Assembly (NCBI RefSeq): GCF_032854445.1
Contig: NC_088306.1
Location: 12,273,386 to 12,337,385, forward strand
Source of the DNA: Liolophura sinensis
Taxonomy: Eukaryota > Mollusca > Polyplacophora > Chitonida > Chitonidae
Direction: 5' to 3'
DNA: 64,000 nt
Below are positions 55,501 to 64,000 of this stretch, piece after piece. Under the pieces are notes generated by a model. That model made no database searches and was not told where the DNA came from. It saw only the letters and a program-made list of their open reading frames with translations. Position 1 is the first letter of the stretch, and each line of letters opens with the position of its first letter. Made by a program: the position numbers and the translations under genes.

Positions 55501-58500
55501 TGAACAGCAAAAAAGAACATGGGTCTAGACCCAACACAACTGTCGCTGCACAGTTTATGCTCTGGCGATTTCTGGAAAATGGTGCTGAGTGATCAGACAT
55601 GTTACAGAGCGCGATCATTGGATATCATTGAACAGATGATGCATGTGCCTAGGCTGCACTTGCGTTTCGTTGTATCTTGTTAAAGAGCTCAACATTGTTT
55701 CAAGTGTGAATGAATGCATGGAAAAAAGTGATGTTCTGAGAACATATAGAAAAAAAACCACAATTGTTTTGCTTGTGCTTTGCTTGGGTCTTTTTTGTAA
55801 GCTTATTTCTGGGCTGGTCAATCTGGATGTATTGCTTTCACAGTACTTCAGAATGCTTCATATTGTCTGAAGTGGGGCCTCTGTGGCTGAGGGGTTTAGC
55901 ACGCTAGCGTGGTGCATTGATCCAGGAGCCTCCCACCAAGGCGGTCACAAGTCGTACGTGGGAACGTCTGCCCACCATCTGCAGATGTGGGTTCCCCCCA
56001 GGGCTCAGTCACCATAATTTCTGGGCACCGTGGTATGCGTGAAATATTCTTAAGTACGGCGTAAAATGCCAATGAAATCAATAAAATGTTATTAGTCTTT
56101 GCAGATTTAGTTAATGTATCCACAAGTGAATGTTTCTTCTGTTGATAATCAATAATATGCCTAGCAAAATCACAGCAGCAAGGGTACTGTATGTGCATGT
56201 ATATGAACAGTTTGAATGTATCAAGCAGATCCAATGTACATGTAACTTTACACGTGATGATCCAGTGTACATGTAACTTTACACATGATGATCCAGTGTA
56301 CATGTAACTTTACACGTGATGATCCAATGTACATGTAACTTTACACGTGATGATCCAGTGTACATGTAACTGTACACGTGATGATCCAATGTACATGTAA
56401 CTGCACATGTGATGATCCAATGTACATGTAACTGTACACGTGATGATCTAATGTACATGTAACTGTACACGTGATTATCTAATGTACATGTAACTGTACA
56501 CATGAGGATTTCAGCATTGTACATGAATGGACACAAGCCCTGTTACCTCAACCTTTTCTGATGTTTACAAGATGTTTATGTAGAGACATTTTGAAATTAA
56601 AAATATTTTATCAAGGCTGATGAACGACACTGTGTAAAAAGCCCTGGAGTTGGTCAATCAAGCCAGTGTAATTTTGTTTCAAAAATCGAACAATATACAT
56701 TTTGGGTGCAACAAGTTCACGAAGTTGTTTATTGTTTGTTTTTACAGGTGATGAATAAGGAAGACATACCTAGCCTGGAGAGCTGGCTGGATTGTGACAC
56801 AGAGCTATGCGAGCTTGTGGTGGATCAGAGTGGGTCTATAGAGAAAGCAGGATGTGACACTTTGCAGGTGCATTGCATGTATTTGCCTACTTAATTATTT
56901 ACTAATTGTTTTCTTTCAGTTGCAGAATTAAGTTCTGGTGTTCTTATTTACTTGAATACCATATTCAAAAAAGTTTCTTTTGAGCCTATTAACAACACTT
57001 GTTACATACCTGGTACATAGAAAAAAAATTTTTTGGGAGAATTCGATGAGATGCATGTGCAAGATGATTCTGTCCTAGTATATGATTAGGATGTTGTCTA
57101 TCATCAAAGGCCTACAGTCATGTCAGTCAAAAGGTTTGTGAGGTATGTGTAGATGCTGAAGGTTAAATGGTGGTTTACTCTGAACACTCTCTATTTCTCA
57201 TCCTATTCAACTGACCACTTATGACATGATAAAGAAACAATCTAGTAAATAAATGAGAAAGCATCAAAAACCCATGTTCACTCTCTTCCTTCAAATCAAT
57301 AAAAAGATTTATCAATCTCTATCTGGAAAATGGCTTGGTTTGTTTGAAGAAGTCATGAACATAAAATAATTTGTTCTTTTTCTTTATTTTTGTTTTTCCA
57401 TCCTCCATACACGATGTATTTAATGCCGTTACCCACAATTCAAGCAATAAAAGGCATTTGGCCTATTAAGTTAATGTTTCCTCATTGTAGTTGAAGGATC
57501 CCTTTTGTGGATCTGTAGGACTGTAGGATTTTGTGTGCCTCTAACCCGTACAAACGTCTGCGCTTCTAACCCGTACAAAACCACCACACCTCTAACCCGT
57601 ACAAAACCTCTGCACCTCTGTTCGGTACCAAACCTCCGTGCCTTCAACCCATACAAACCTCTGCACCTCTAACCCGTACAAAACCACCGCTCCTCTAACC
57701 CATACAAAACCAGCGCACCTCTAACTCGTACAACATCTCTGCACCTATGACCGGTACCAAACCTCCGTGCTTCTAACCCGTACAAAACCTCTGCGCCTCT
57801 GACCATACAAAACCCCCGCACCTCCAACCTGTACAAAAATCTGCACAGAACATCCAGGCCTCTAATCTGTACAAAAACACCTAGGCTTAACCTGTACAAC
57901 AACATCTGGGCCTCTCGCCCATACTATTAGTTACATGGTTAGGCAAGTGTTTGGTCTCAGTAATCCTCACTTAATAAGCCACGCTCAATATGTGGATTAT
58001 TGACACCATGTATTTGCATATCCTATCACCGAGTAACCATGTAATGGGTTTATGCTACAAAGACCCACCAATTCAGTGCAATAGGCTCAATCGCTTCAGT
58101 GATGTATTCACAACCCAACAAAGGGAGATTCAGGAGACACATTTGATGCTGTCTGCAGGATTCGAGAATGTATCTGTACCCCACGTGATCGTTGTTGTCC
58201 AATGAAAAGTGGAGTGTTTTGTCTGATGGGGCATAAAAAAACATCTGCACTTTTAACCTGTACAAAAAGATCTCAGCTGCTAATCCGTTAAAAAACACTT
58301 GGGCCTCTAACCTGCCCAAAATGCTTGGGCCTCCAATAGGTACAAAATATCTTGGCCTCCAAACCCGAACAAAATATCCAGTACAAACACCTGGGCCTCT
58401 AACCCATACAAACACCTGGGCCTCTAACCTGTACAAACACCTGGGCCTCTAACCAGTACAAACACCTGGGCCTCTAACCGGTACAAACACCTGGGCCTCT

Positions 58501-61500
58501 AACCCGTACAAACACATGGGCCTCTAACCTGTACAAACACCTGTGCCTCCATCATGTAAAAACAATGGGGCCTCTAACCCCTACACCAATCTGGTTCAAA
58601 CCTCAAAAGGAGCTGCCTTTGTTGGGCTTTAGTTTAATTAAAGGTTTTATCATTCTTGTTCACATAGTGAAATATCACAAAAAGTTAGTTTTGCCAGTTT
58701 TTCGATCAGTACCACAGACAAGAGTGAACCAGTTTTTTAACCAGGCACATTTATTACCCAATATTCCCCAGCAAACACGAGCTGCCAAGTGGAGCGCAGC
58801 ACCCGCCTGTCCTCCATGTAGAATATCCTTGTCACTATACATCATCTTTAAGATCTTTCATCCTACCTGTAGTAATTCAGAATTGGGGTGGTATCTTGGG
58901 CAACACACCGGATGTGACTACCGTCCAGGCTGTCTCTGGAGGATAAACATGTGTGCACTGGATTCAGCTGATGTATTTGGAATATTCCACGGAAAATGTT
59001 AAAGTAATGGTAGACAGCTGGAGAACTAATTCGAAGGTGTTTTCTTCTCTGTTTTAAGATCATTTATTCATCTCGCTGCTTATGCAAAAGATTTATCAAT
59101 CTCTATCTGGAAAATGGCTTGGTTTGTTTGAAGAAGTCATGAACATAAAATAATTTGTTCTTTTTCTTTATTTTTGTTTTTCCATCCTCCATACACGATG
59201 TATTTAATGCCGTTACCCACAATTCAAGCAATAAAAGGCATTTGGCCTATTAAGTTAATGTTTCCTCATTGTAGTTGAAGGATCCCTTTTGTGGATCTGT
59301 AGGACTGTAGGATTTTGTGTGCCTCTAACCCGTACAAACGTCTGCGCTTCTAACCCGTACAAAACCACCACACCTCTAACCCGTACAAAACCTCTGCACC
59401 TCTGTTCGGTACCAAACCTCCGTGCCTTTAACATGTACAAAACCATTGCTGGGAAATATGAAAGACTTGTACTTTTTGTTTCAGATATCGTTTTCTAACA
59501 GTTTTATAGGTGGAGGTGTTCTCCTTCATGGCAGAGCTCAGGTGAGTTTCATTTTTTCCAGACGGAAAAAGTTCCCTAGTTCATAGAAAGTACATGTATA
59601 TAGACATCCTGTATCTGTTCTATGAATTTTGGAGGCCAAACTTTTTTGGAGGATTTATGGAGATCAAGAAAAAATAAAAGGTGATAAAATGTAACTTATG
59701 GTGCTACAACTTTTTTCAGAAGAGTATTATGCTGCCTTCCAAGCAAACCTCGAAACACATTCTGAGCTCAGAAGAACCGCCCCAATGTGGCAAAATTTGG
59801 TCGTGGTCAAAATTTTAGATCAAGTGCTAAACTCTGGTTGACATATGGCCATATCAGGGCTAGATCATCATTATTTATCTATTTGTAACACACATGCTTT
59901 CACATGTTGTGGTGTATAGACACAAATAATTGGCGAAATACTAAGAGTGCCCATCCCGGTTATGTTGAATCTGTTGGGAAAACAAAGTAGATTTTGGCGC
60001 ACTTGTGATCAGTGCACTTGCGCTGGTTGATTAGTGCACTTGTGTATACTGCACTTCATGACTTGTACTACAAATCGTGACTTGTACTACACATCGTGAC
60101 TTGTACTGGACTTCGTGACTTGTACTACACTTCGTGACTTGTACTACACTTTGTGACTTGTACTACACTTCGTGACTTGTACTGGACTTCATGACTTGTA
60201 CAACACATCGTGACTTGTACTGGACTTCGTGACTTGTACTACACTTTGTGACTTGTACTGGACTTTGTGACTTGTACTACACTTCGTGACTTGTACTGCA
60301 CTTTGTGACTTGTACTACACTTTGTGACTTGTACTACACTTCGTGACTTGTAACGGACTTTGTGACATGTACTGCACTTCGTGACTTGTACTGGACTTCG
60401 TGACTTGTACTGCACTCCATGACTTGTACTGGACTTCGTGACTTGTACTGGACTTCATGACTTGTACTGCACTTCATGACTTGTACTACACTTGCGTGAC
60501 ATGTACTGCACTTCATGACTTGTACTGCACTTCGTGACTTGTACTGCATTTCGTGACTTGTACTGCATTTTTGCTGTTATGCCTGGTACATGTATCTTCT
60601 TCATGACCTGTTTGGGCTTTCTTAATTCATCTCATTTCAACTAAGTTCAGAATTAGTCTTAACTTTAAAATACTTTTCTTCATTCAAATTGTGATTTATC
60701 TGAGGAATTTTTTCCGTTAACACTTCTCTTATTCCTTCAAGATGAAAGTGAAACTTAATGTTCAAGTTTAAATCTAAGCTCAGGAATATACCACGGATTA
60801 GGACAAAGTCTTCTTAAGTCCAAGACAGCTTTGTGATTCTTGGGCCAGTGCCACAAGAAATGACAGCAATGATACTGTCTAATGACAATGAAATATTAGT
60901 AAAAATAATCTCATAGTTGATGTTGAACCGTAAGCAAACAAGGTTCATGAAAAATGAATTTTTCAGTTGTTAAAATTTTATACCTGTATGTTCCACCAAA
61001 AGTTTGTCCAGTGGAGTTGTTTCCCTTGAATTAAATATCCTGCAATTCTTCAACCTTTTCACATGGTTGCAAGATGTTGTTGCAAGCATGTTCTGAAGGC
61101 ATTATTGTGTGTAGACTGAGAAAAATCATACTTTTTAAGAAGCCGTGAAATTAGCCGATCCAACAATGTACTTTTGTCACCAAAAATAAATCATAAATGT
61201 GCCTAAATTGCACTGAAAAATGCCTTTTCATGTACAAAAAGGTTAATGAATTGGAGTAATAGCATGGTTGATGTGGTATTCTCACCCACTGTCAATTGTA
61301 AAGACAATGTTTACATTATATTCAGTAGAGATGACCTTTCAAACTACATTAAGTGTGTCACATAACATACTGTCCAGTACGTTTACCTCCCGCAATAATA
61401 TGGACCCTGGGCTCTGCCCTGTTTCCTCCCACCATAATGCTAGATGCATTCTTGAGTGTGACGTAAAGCACCAATCAAATGAATAAGTAAATAATATGCC

Positions 61501-62117
61501 GTCCCCCTGTCTATTTCTGCAAATTGTATTGGTGTTTGTTGTGTAACCCGACGCTGCTGAGCCCTTGTGTACGGCACCGAATCCCTCGAAGGTGCATTCT
61601 CAGGATTGGACTCGGAACAAAGAAAAATTTAAGCAGTAAACCGTTGAACGTATTGTTAACCTAATCAACAGGTGCCTGATTGCATACAGTGTTTTGGTGG
61701 GACATCGCTTCTGGTATGTACAAATGTATGTATGTATACTTGAGGTTTTAAGTCGCTGATTTCTTGTGTCTTGTGGAATGTATTCTAGTGAGGCAGCACC
61801 AAGGACACATGTATGTTGTTCTAAGGACTAGCCTACAACCAGGTGAGACTGTAAGGATATAACTGAAACAGTGTTGAAGCTGATAATACCACAAACAGTC
61901 AAAGAAAGAATTTTCAACATGATGACAAGTCTGTTGATTTCTATTTCAGGAAGAGATACGATTCAGCATGTGTCCGGAGCTGCTGTCGTCTTTGTTGTTC
62001 ACGGAGCGAATGCTAGACAGTGAGGCTGTGTTAATTAAGGGCTTTGAGCAGTTCACCCAGTACGAGGGGTATGCAAGCTCCCTGGTCTACTCTGCGGATC
62101 ACAGGGACCAGGCTGAG
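30650..62117 (+). CDS. PARG: poly(ADP-ribose) glycohydrolase (3' part beyond window)
   Basis: Removes poly(ADP-ribose) chains made by PARPs. Exons: 30650-31004, 33369-33510, 51371-51470, 56748-56867, 59485-59541, 61950-62117. Phases agree and give 314 residues; the C-terminal ~150-200 residues of the family (with the NWGCGxFGGD segment) must lie past 64000. Residues 1-199 form the helical accessory region (LSRKLVSSILACALLCLFP, then KLRGILHYFDRL and GSIIFSRQ). Exon 5 encodes the macrodomain strand with GGG at 248-250, and exon 6 opens with the catalytic Glu pair 259-260, giving GGG-X7-QEE. Human PARG has the same signature (Glu755/756). ATG 30650 is chosen because an in-frame TGA lies at 30644. 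The product therefore lacks the long regulatory N-terminus of vertebrate PARG, unless an upstream exon splices in past that stop. Introns are up to 17.9 kb and full of minisatellites. Confidence 0.92.
31163..31404 (+). mobile_element. SINE family A, head deletion
   Basis: The copy in PARG intron 1 jumps from GGCTCAG directly to GAGTCTCTCACC, losing about 35 bp of the tRNA-like head. The rest is complete, with an AATA tail. Confidence 0.85.
31435..31881. mobile_element. MITE with TTAA ends and 14-bp perfect TIRs
   Basis: CTTAAAGGGACATA (31435-31448) is exactly inverted as TATGTCCCTTTAAG (31868-31881). TTAA at both borders fits a piggyBac- or Kolobok-type target duplication. 447 bp, no transposase. 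In PARG intron 1. Confidence 0.8.
32369..32634 (+). mobile_element. SINE family A, full length reference copy
   Basis: Complete copy: head GGGGCCTCCGTGGCTCAGTT with an intact A-box-like stretch, B-box-like GTTCAAGTCC, body, the ATATTCTTGAGTACAGCG segment and an AATA tail. Best template for the family in this window. Confidence 0.9.
33125..33363 (+). mobile_element. SINE-like element with CAAT tail
   Basis: tRNA-like B-box stretch GCAAGTTCAAATCCCACT, body, then a (CAAT)n tail at 33331-33363. The tail ends directly at the acceptor of PARG exon 2 (exon starts 33369), so the SINE tail supplies or abuts the acceptor tract. Confidence 0.6.
34994..35240 (-). mobile_element. SINE family A, near full length
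   Basis: Minus-strand copy in PARG intron 2. The tRNA-like head (complement of CCTCCATGGCTCAGTTGA) ends at 35240. Confidence 0.85.
35827..39050. repeat. 46-bp minisatellite with higher-order structure
   Basis: Roughly 70 copies of a 46-bp unit (GATATTGTTGACACTGTCTG, ATATTGCTGCGTCAGGCCAG, AGCAGT). Variant markers repeat at 1196 bp (26 units; the variant AGTAGTATTA at ~36821 and ~38017) and a 184-bp (4-unit) block is locally doubled near 36935/37119. Unit length is not a multiple of three, so the reading frames open on the minus strand are meaningless. Confidence 0.95.
39164..39282. mobile_element. short inverted-repeat element (119 bp)
   Basis: GGCCACTTTCACGAA at 39164 is mirrored by TTTGTGAAAGTGGCC ending at 39282, with one mismatch near the inner edge. 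It sits between two unrelated minisatellites. Non-autonomous MITE-like element. Confidence 0.65.
39293..40300. repeat. 35-bp minisatellite
   Basis: About 28 copies of a 35-bp unit containing GACACACTGATGTTGCTGAT followed by TCAGTGTGGCCCCTG, with the variants TCAATG and GGCTCCTG. Variant order repeats (for example near 39440-39540 and 39980-40080), showing block duplications. Confidence 0.95.
41307..41491. repeat. ~24-bp tandem repeat
   Basis: About eight copies of ACAGGTAGGCCTGCTATAAA-type units in PARG intron 2. Confidence 0.9.
42717..42985. repeat. 47-bp tandem repeat
   Basis: Six copies of a unit with GGATTATGGTCTAGGGAGTT and TGCATCTCTAAGCTATTCA. Confidence 0.9.
43505..43726 (+). mobile_element. 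two SINE family A 3' parts in tandem
   Basis: A tail fragment (43505-43580) without an AATA tail is followed directly by a longer body-plus-tail copy (43582-43726). Confidence 0.7.
44120..44138. repeat. poly-C run (19 nt)
   Basis: Homopolymer directly after TTAG. A similar 16-nt run lies at 45188-45203. Exact lengths are unreliable in assemblies. Confidence 0.8.
46455..46530. repeat. (CA)n(TA)n microsatellite
   Basis: A short CA tract passes into a pure TA tract of about 60 bp. Confidence 0.95.
46546..46616 (+). mobile_element. SINE tail fragment with ATTC repeats
   Basis: GATATGGCTGAAATAATGCC then GTTAAGCCATAATCATTCATTCATTC. Related fragments lie at 4496-4545 and 62172-62208. Confidence 0.5.
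46990..47074 (+). mobile_element. SINE family A, tail fragment
   Basis: CATAATGCTGCCCGCCATTG through AATCAAATAAACAAAT. Confidence 0.75.
47536..47800. repeat. 23-bp tandem repeat
   Basis: About 11 copies of GTTTGTGGTGGGTATCATGTATT-type units. No stop codon falls in any + frame, so three overlapping reading frames arise by chance. Confidence 0.95.
49819..50069 (-). mobile_element. SINE family A, diverged near full length
   Basis: Minus-strand copy in PARG intron 2. Both the TTTATTTATTTGATTGG tail and a diverged tRNA-like head are present. Confidence 0.75.
51101..51370 (+). repeat. 65-bp tandem duplication of the PARG exon 3 splice acceptor
   Basis: TCTGTTTCAG recurs at 51101, 51166, 51231, 51296 and 51361, exactly 65 bp apart. 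Each is followed by TTCAGCTCAGCAAGC or TTCATCTCAGCAAGC and the first ~43 bases of exon 3. Only the last copy continues into the real exon (51371-51470). The four upstream copies run into TCA-TTG-TAA in the PARG frame. They are near identical, so the expansion is recent. Confidence 0.95.
51937..52229. repeat. 27-bp tandem repeat
   Basis: About 11 copies of GACTAGTCCTCCTCACTGTG plus GGAAATT, in PARG intron 3. The unit is a multiple of three, so it stays open in frame as a nine-residue repeat, but nothing suggests it is coding. Confidence 0.95.
52415..53590. repeat. 94-bp minisatellite
   Basis: About 12 copies. CATTCAGTCCATTTTGAA recurs every 94 bp from 52453. Copies at the 3' end are more degenerate. 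Confidence 0.95.
53595..54122. repeat. ~80-88-bp minisatellite
   Basis: Six copies of a unit with GAGCTCATGACATATACATG, TTGTCCCACTTTCACTCCGA and CACCTCTTTCATCTGCAACA, directly abutting the 94-bp array. Confidence 0.9.
55080..55172 (+). mobile_element. SINE family A, tail fragment
   Basis: CACCATAATGCTGGCCGCCG through AAGTAAATAAAT, with a small insertion inside the TATTCTTGAGTACGG segment. Confidence 0.75.
55873..56088 (+). mobile_element. SINE family A, diverged
   Basis: Head GGGGCCTCTGTGGCTGAGG, shortened middle and a diverged tail. Confidence 0.7.
56224..56512. repeat. 31-bp tandem repeat
   Basis: About nine copies of GATGATCCAGTGTACATGTA plus ACTTTACACGT in PARG intron 3, close to the acceptor of exon 4 (56748). 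Confidence 0.95.
57302..57644 (+). repeat. 343-bp direct duplication, copy 1
   Basis: Appears identical, without gaps, to 59086-59428 (offset 1784 bp). It includes unique sequence and the first units of the 26-bp repeat. Confidence 0.9.
57535..57915. repeat. 26-bp tandem repeat, block 1
   Basis: Imperfect CCTCTAACCCGTACAAAACC-type units in PARG intron 4. Confidence 0.9.
58238..58590. repeat. 26-bp tandem repeat, block 2
   Basis: A variant of block 1 with ACACCTGGGCCTCTAACC(C/T)G. Both blocks share the CTCTAACC..TACAAA core, so they are one array split by about 320 bp of other sequence. Confidence 0.9.
59086..59428 (+). repeat. 343-bp direct duplication, copy 2
   Basis: Second copy, ending 56 bp before PARG exon 5 (59485). 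Confidence 0.9.
60046..60576. repeat. 19-bp tandem repeat
   Basis: About 27 copies of GTGACTTGTACTACACTTC with CTGG/CTGC variants, in PARG intron 5. Confidence 0.95.
61407..61494 (+). mobile_element. SINE family A, tail fragment
   Basis: GGGCTCTGCCCTGTTTCCTC through AATCAAATGAATAAGTAAAT, with a deletion in the middle of the tail segment. Confidence 0.7.
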
Positions 62118-62877
62118 GTATGTACAACACCGTGTGCATTGTAATACAGATTCTGCTTCCTGTTCCACCTTGAGATAGATGGCTGAAGTAGTGCCAATGT
62201 GGCGTTAAACTCTCACCATTGCGTTAAGTATGATTTAAGGATACAAGAACCACTTTTAATTCTGTAGTTTGCATTGTGTAGCCCAGATGTTGATCAAATA
62301 GTCATAAATAAATAGGCATTTGGAGATGTAAATGATTGCTGATTTAAAAAATACATTCAAAATTTATTTAACTTTTGTATTAGTGAAAATGATAATCTCA
62401 GACGTAAATCACCTCAATGTGGGATTGGGTCTCCCTTCAAGGGGACATAATCATCTGAATCTTTGTAGCATATCAAAATTGCAGTTATTCCCCCTTTTAA
62501 ACTCATGGGTATTACCTTGTCTTTTACTTGTGTCAAATATCCTAACAAATGTACATATATATCCAAAGAACTACCTACCAGGGATTATTAGATGTTGAAA
62601 AATTTAGATGTGTTTTTCTTGACAGAATTTAGTTTATATTAGGAAAGCATTCAGTTTTGGCACCTGAAAGTCTAGTTCCTATACTGTAGCACAATTGTTT
62701 ATGTCTAAGTACAGTCTTATGAAAGGTGCCCATGAAAAGTTCAGTTTATTTGGGCATTTATCACCCTACTAATGATGTTTTAAACTGTTTCCTATGACCT
62801 ATGTCTATCTATATCTATCTATACTATGTGTATGTATGTTTGCTAGCAGAACACTAGAAGCTTCTCATCAGTCACTG

Positions 62878-63005
62878 TGAGTTCAGTCGTATGTGAGAAG
62901 GTCTGCCAGCAATCTGCAGATTTTTGTGGGTTTCCCTGCCCAGTTTCCTCCCACCATAATGCTGCCATAGTTTCCGTCTAGGCTCTTCCTGGATTCCTCT
63001 CACCA
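62878..63005 (+). mobile_element. SINE family A, fragmented
   Basis: B-box region TGTGAGTTCAGTC, body AGGTCTGCCAGCAATCTGC and CCTCCCACCATAATGCTGCC; the tail is missing. Confidence 0.6.
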
Positions 63006-63062
63006 TGATGCACTTATATTTAAGTTAGAAAATATAGAAATTCTAGTGGTGGCTATATAAAT

Positions 63063-64000
63063 ATGGTGGCTAAGCCCTCCCACTCGCAGTCATGTACCCA
63101 TCGGCCCTGTGATGTATGGTGGCTAGCCCCTCCCACTCACAGACATGTGCATGTGGGCCCCGTGGTGCATGGTGGCTAGCCCCTCCCACTCACAGTCATG
63201 TGCATGTAGGCCCTGTGATGTATCATGGCTAGCCCCTCCCACTCACAGTCATGTACATGTGGGCCCTGTGATGTATGGTGGCTAACCCCTCCCACTCGCA
63301 TTCATGTACCAATCTGCCCTGCGATGTATGATGGCTAGCCCCTCCTACTCACAGTCATGTACACTTGGGCCCTGTGATTTATGGTAGCTAGCCCCTCCCA
63401 CTCACAGTCATGTAGACGCGGGCCCTGTGATGTATGGTGGCTAGCTCCTCCCACTCACAGTCATGTACATGTGGGCCCTGTGATGTATGGTGGCTAGCCC
63501 CTCCCACTCACAGTCATGTAGATGTGGGCCTTGTGATGTATGGTGGCTAGCCCCTCCTACTCACAGTCATGTACATGTGGGCCCTGTGATCTATGATGGC
63601 TAGCCCCTCCAACTCACAGTCATGTACATGTGGGCCCTGTGATGTATGGTGGCTAGCCCCTCCTACTCACAGTCATGTCAACGTGGGCCCTGTGATGTAT
63701 GGTGGCTAGCCCCTCACACTCACAGTCATGTACATGTGGGCCCTGTGATGCATGGTGGCTAGCCCCTCCCACTCACAGTCATGACATGTGGGCCCTGTGA
63801 TGTATGGTGGCTAGCCCCTCCCACTCACCGTCATGTACATGTGGGCCCTGTGATGTATGGTGGCTAGCCCCTCCTACTCACAGTCATGTACATGTGGGCC
63901 CTGTGATGTATGATGGCTAGCCCCTCCCACTCAGGGTCATGTACATGTGTACCCTGTGATGTATGATGGCTAGCCCCTCATGTACATGTGGGCCCTGTGA
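63063..64000. repeat. 53-bp minisatellite running off the window
   Basis: About 18 copies of a unit with GGCTAGCCCCTCCCACTCAC, AGTCATGTACATGTGGGCCC and TGTGATGTATGGT, in the PARG intron after exon 6. It continues past the window end. Confidence 0.95.

Noticed and set aside
58565-59002. 145-codon + strand reading frame in PARG intron 4
   Set aside because: It starts inside the 26-bp repeat, has no recognisable domain and low-complexity composition, and lies inside an intron supported by exon phases.

Overview
This is an animal (metazoan) nuclear genome window with spliced genes, long introns, tRNA-derived SINEs, small inverted-repeat transposons and many minisatellites. The protein sequences, the SINE families (a tRNA-like head, a body ending near 'aaaacaccaatcaaat', and a short AATA tail; others with CACT or CAAT tails) and the frequent palindrome TACATGTA suggest a lophotrochozoan, most likely a marine mollusc. 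That placement is inference; no species can be named from the sequence alone.

Two genes are supported, both on the + strand. Positions 88-15896 hold the 3' 23 exons of the largest subunit of RNA polymerase II (RPB1/POLR2A). They include the catalytic NADFDGD loop, bridge helix, trigger loop and a C-terminal domain of 48 contiguous heptads. The 5' exons lie before the window. Positions 30650-62117 hold the first six coding exons of poly(ADP-ribose) glycohydrolase (PARG), including the GGG-X7-QEE catalytic signature. Its last exons lie beyond the window. Between them (15.9-30.6 kb) are the RPB1 3' UTR, SINEs, inverted-repeat elements and a possible PARG promoter near 20.5 kb.

The most interesting content is inside the RPB1 introns: at least six C/D-box snoRNA-like elements of two families, all on the sense strand. 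Four related copies (introns at 2445, 5886, 9239 and 11358) carry a D' guide whose fifth nucleotide faces the U after the universally conserved 530-loop G of 18S rRNA. That is the target of human SNORD65 and yeast snR77. Two copies (at 1123 and 3071) are SNORD36/snR47-like, with up to 15 nt complementary to 18S. RPB1 therefore appears to be a multi-snoRNA host gene in this animal, tying Pol II subunit transcription to rRNA 2'-O-methylation.

Other notable points are a one-base reading-frame break just before the RPB1 heptads, a GC-AG intron in RPB1, and a 65-bp tandem duplication that places four intact decoy splice acceptors upstream of PARG exon 3. The PARG introns carry about a dozen unrelated minisatellites, one with a 26-monomer higher-order repeat. 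Stretches not listed below (for example 19.0-20.4, 20.9-22.6, 23-25.8, 27-28 and 44.2-46.4 kb) showed me no gene or clear repeat.
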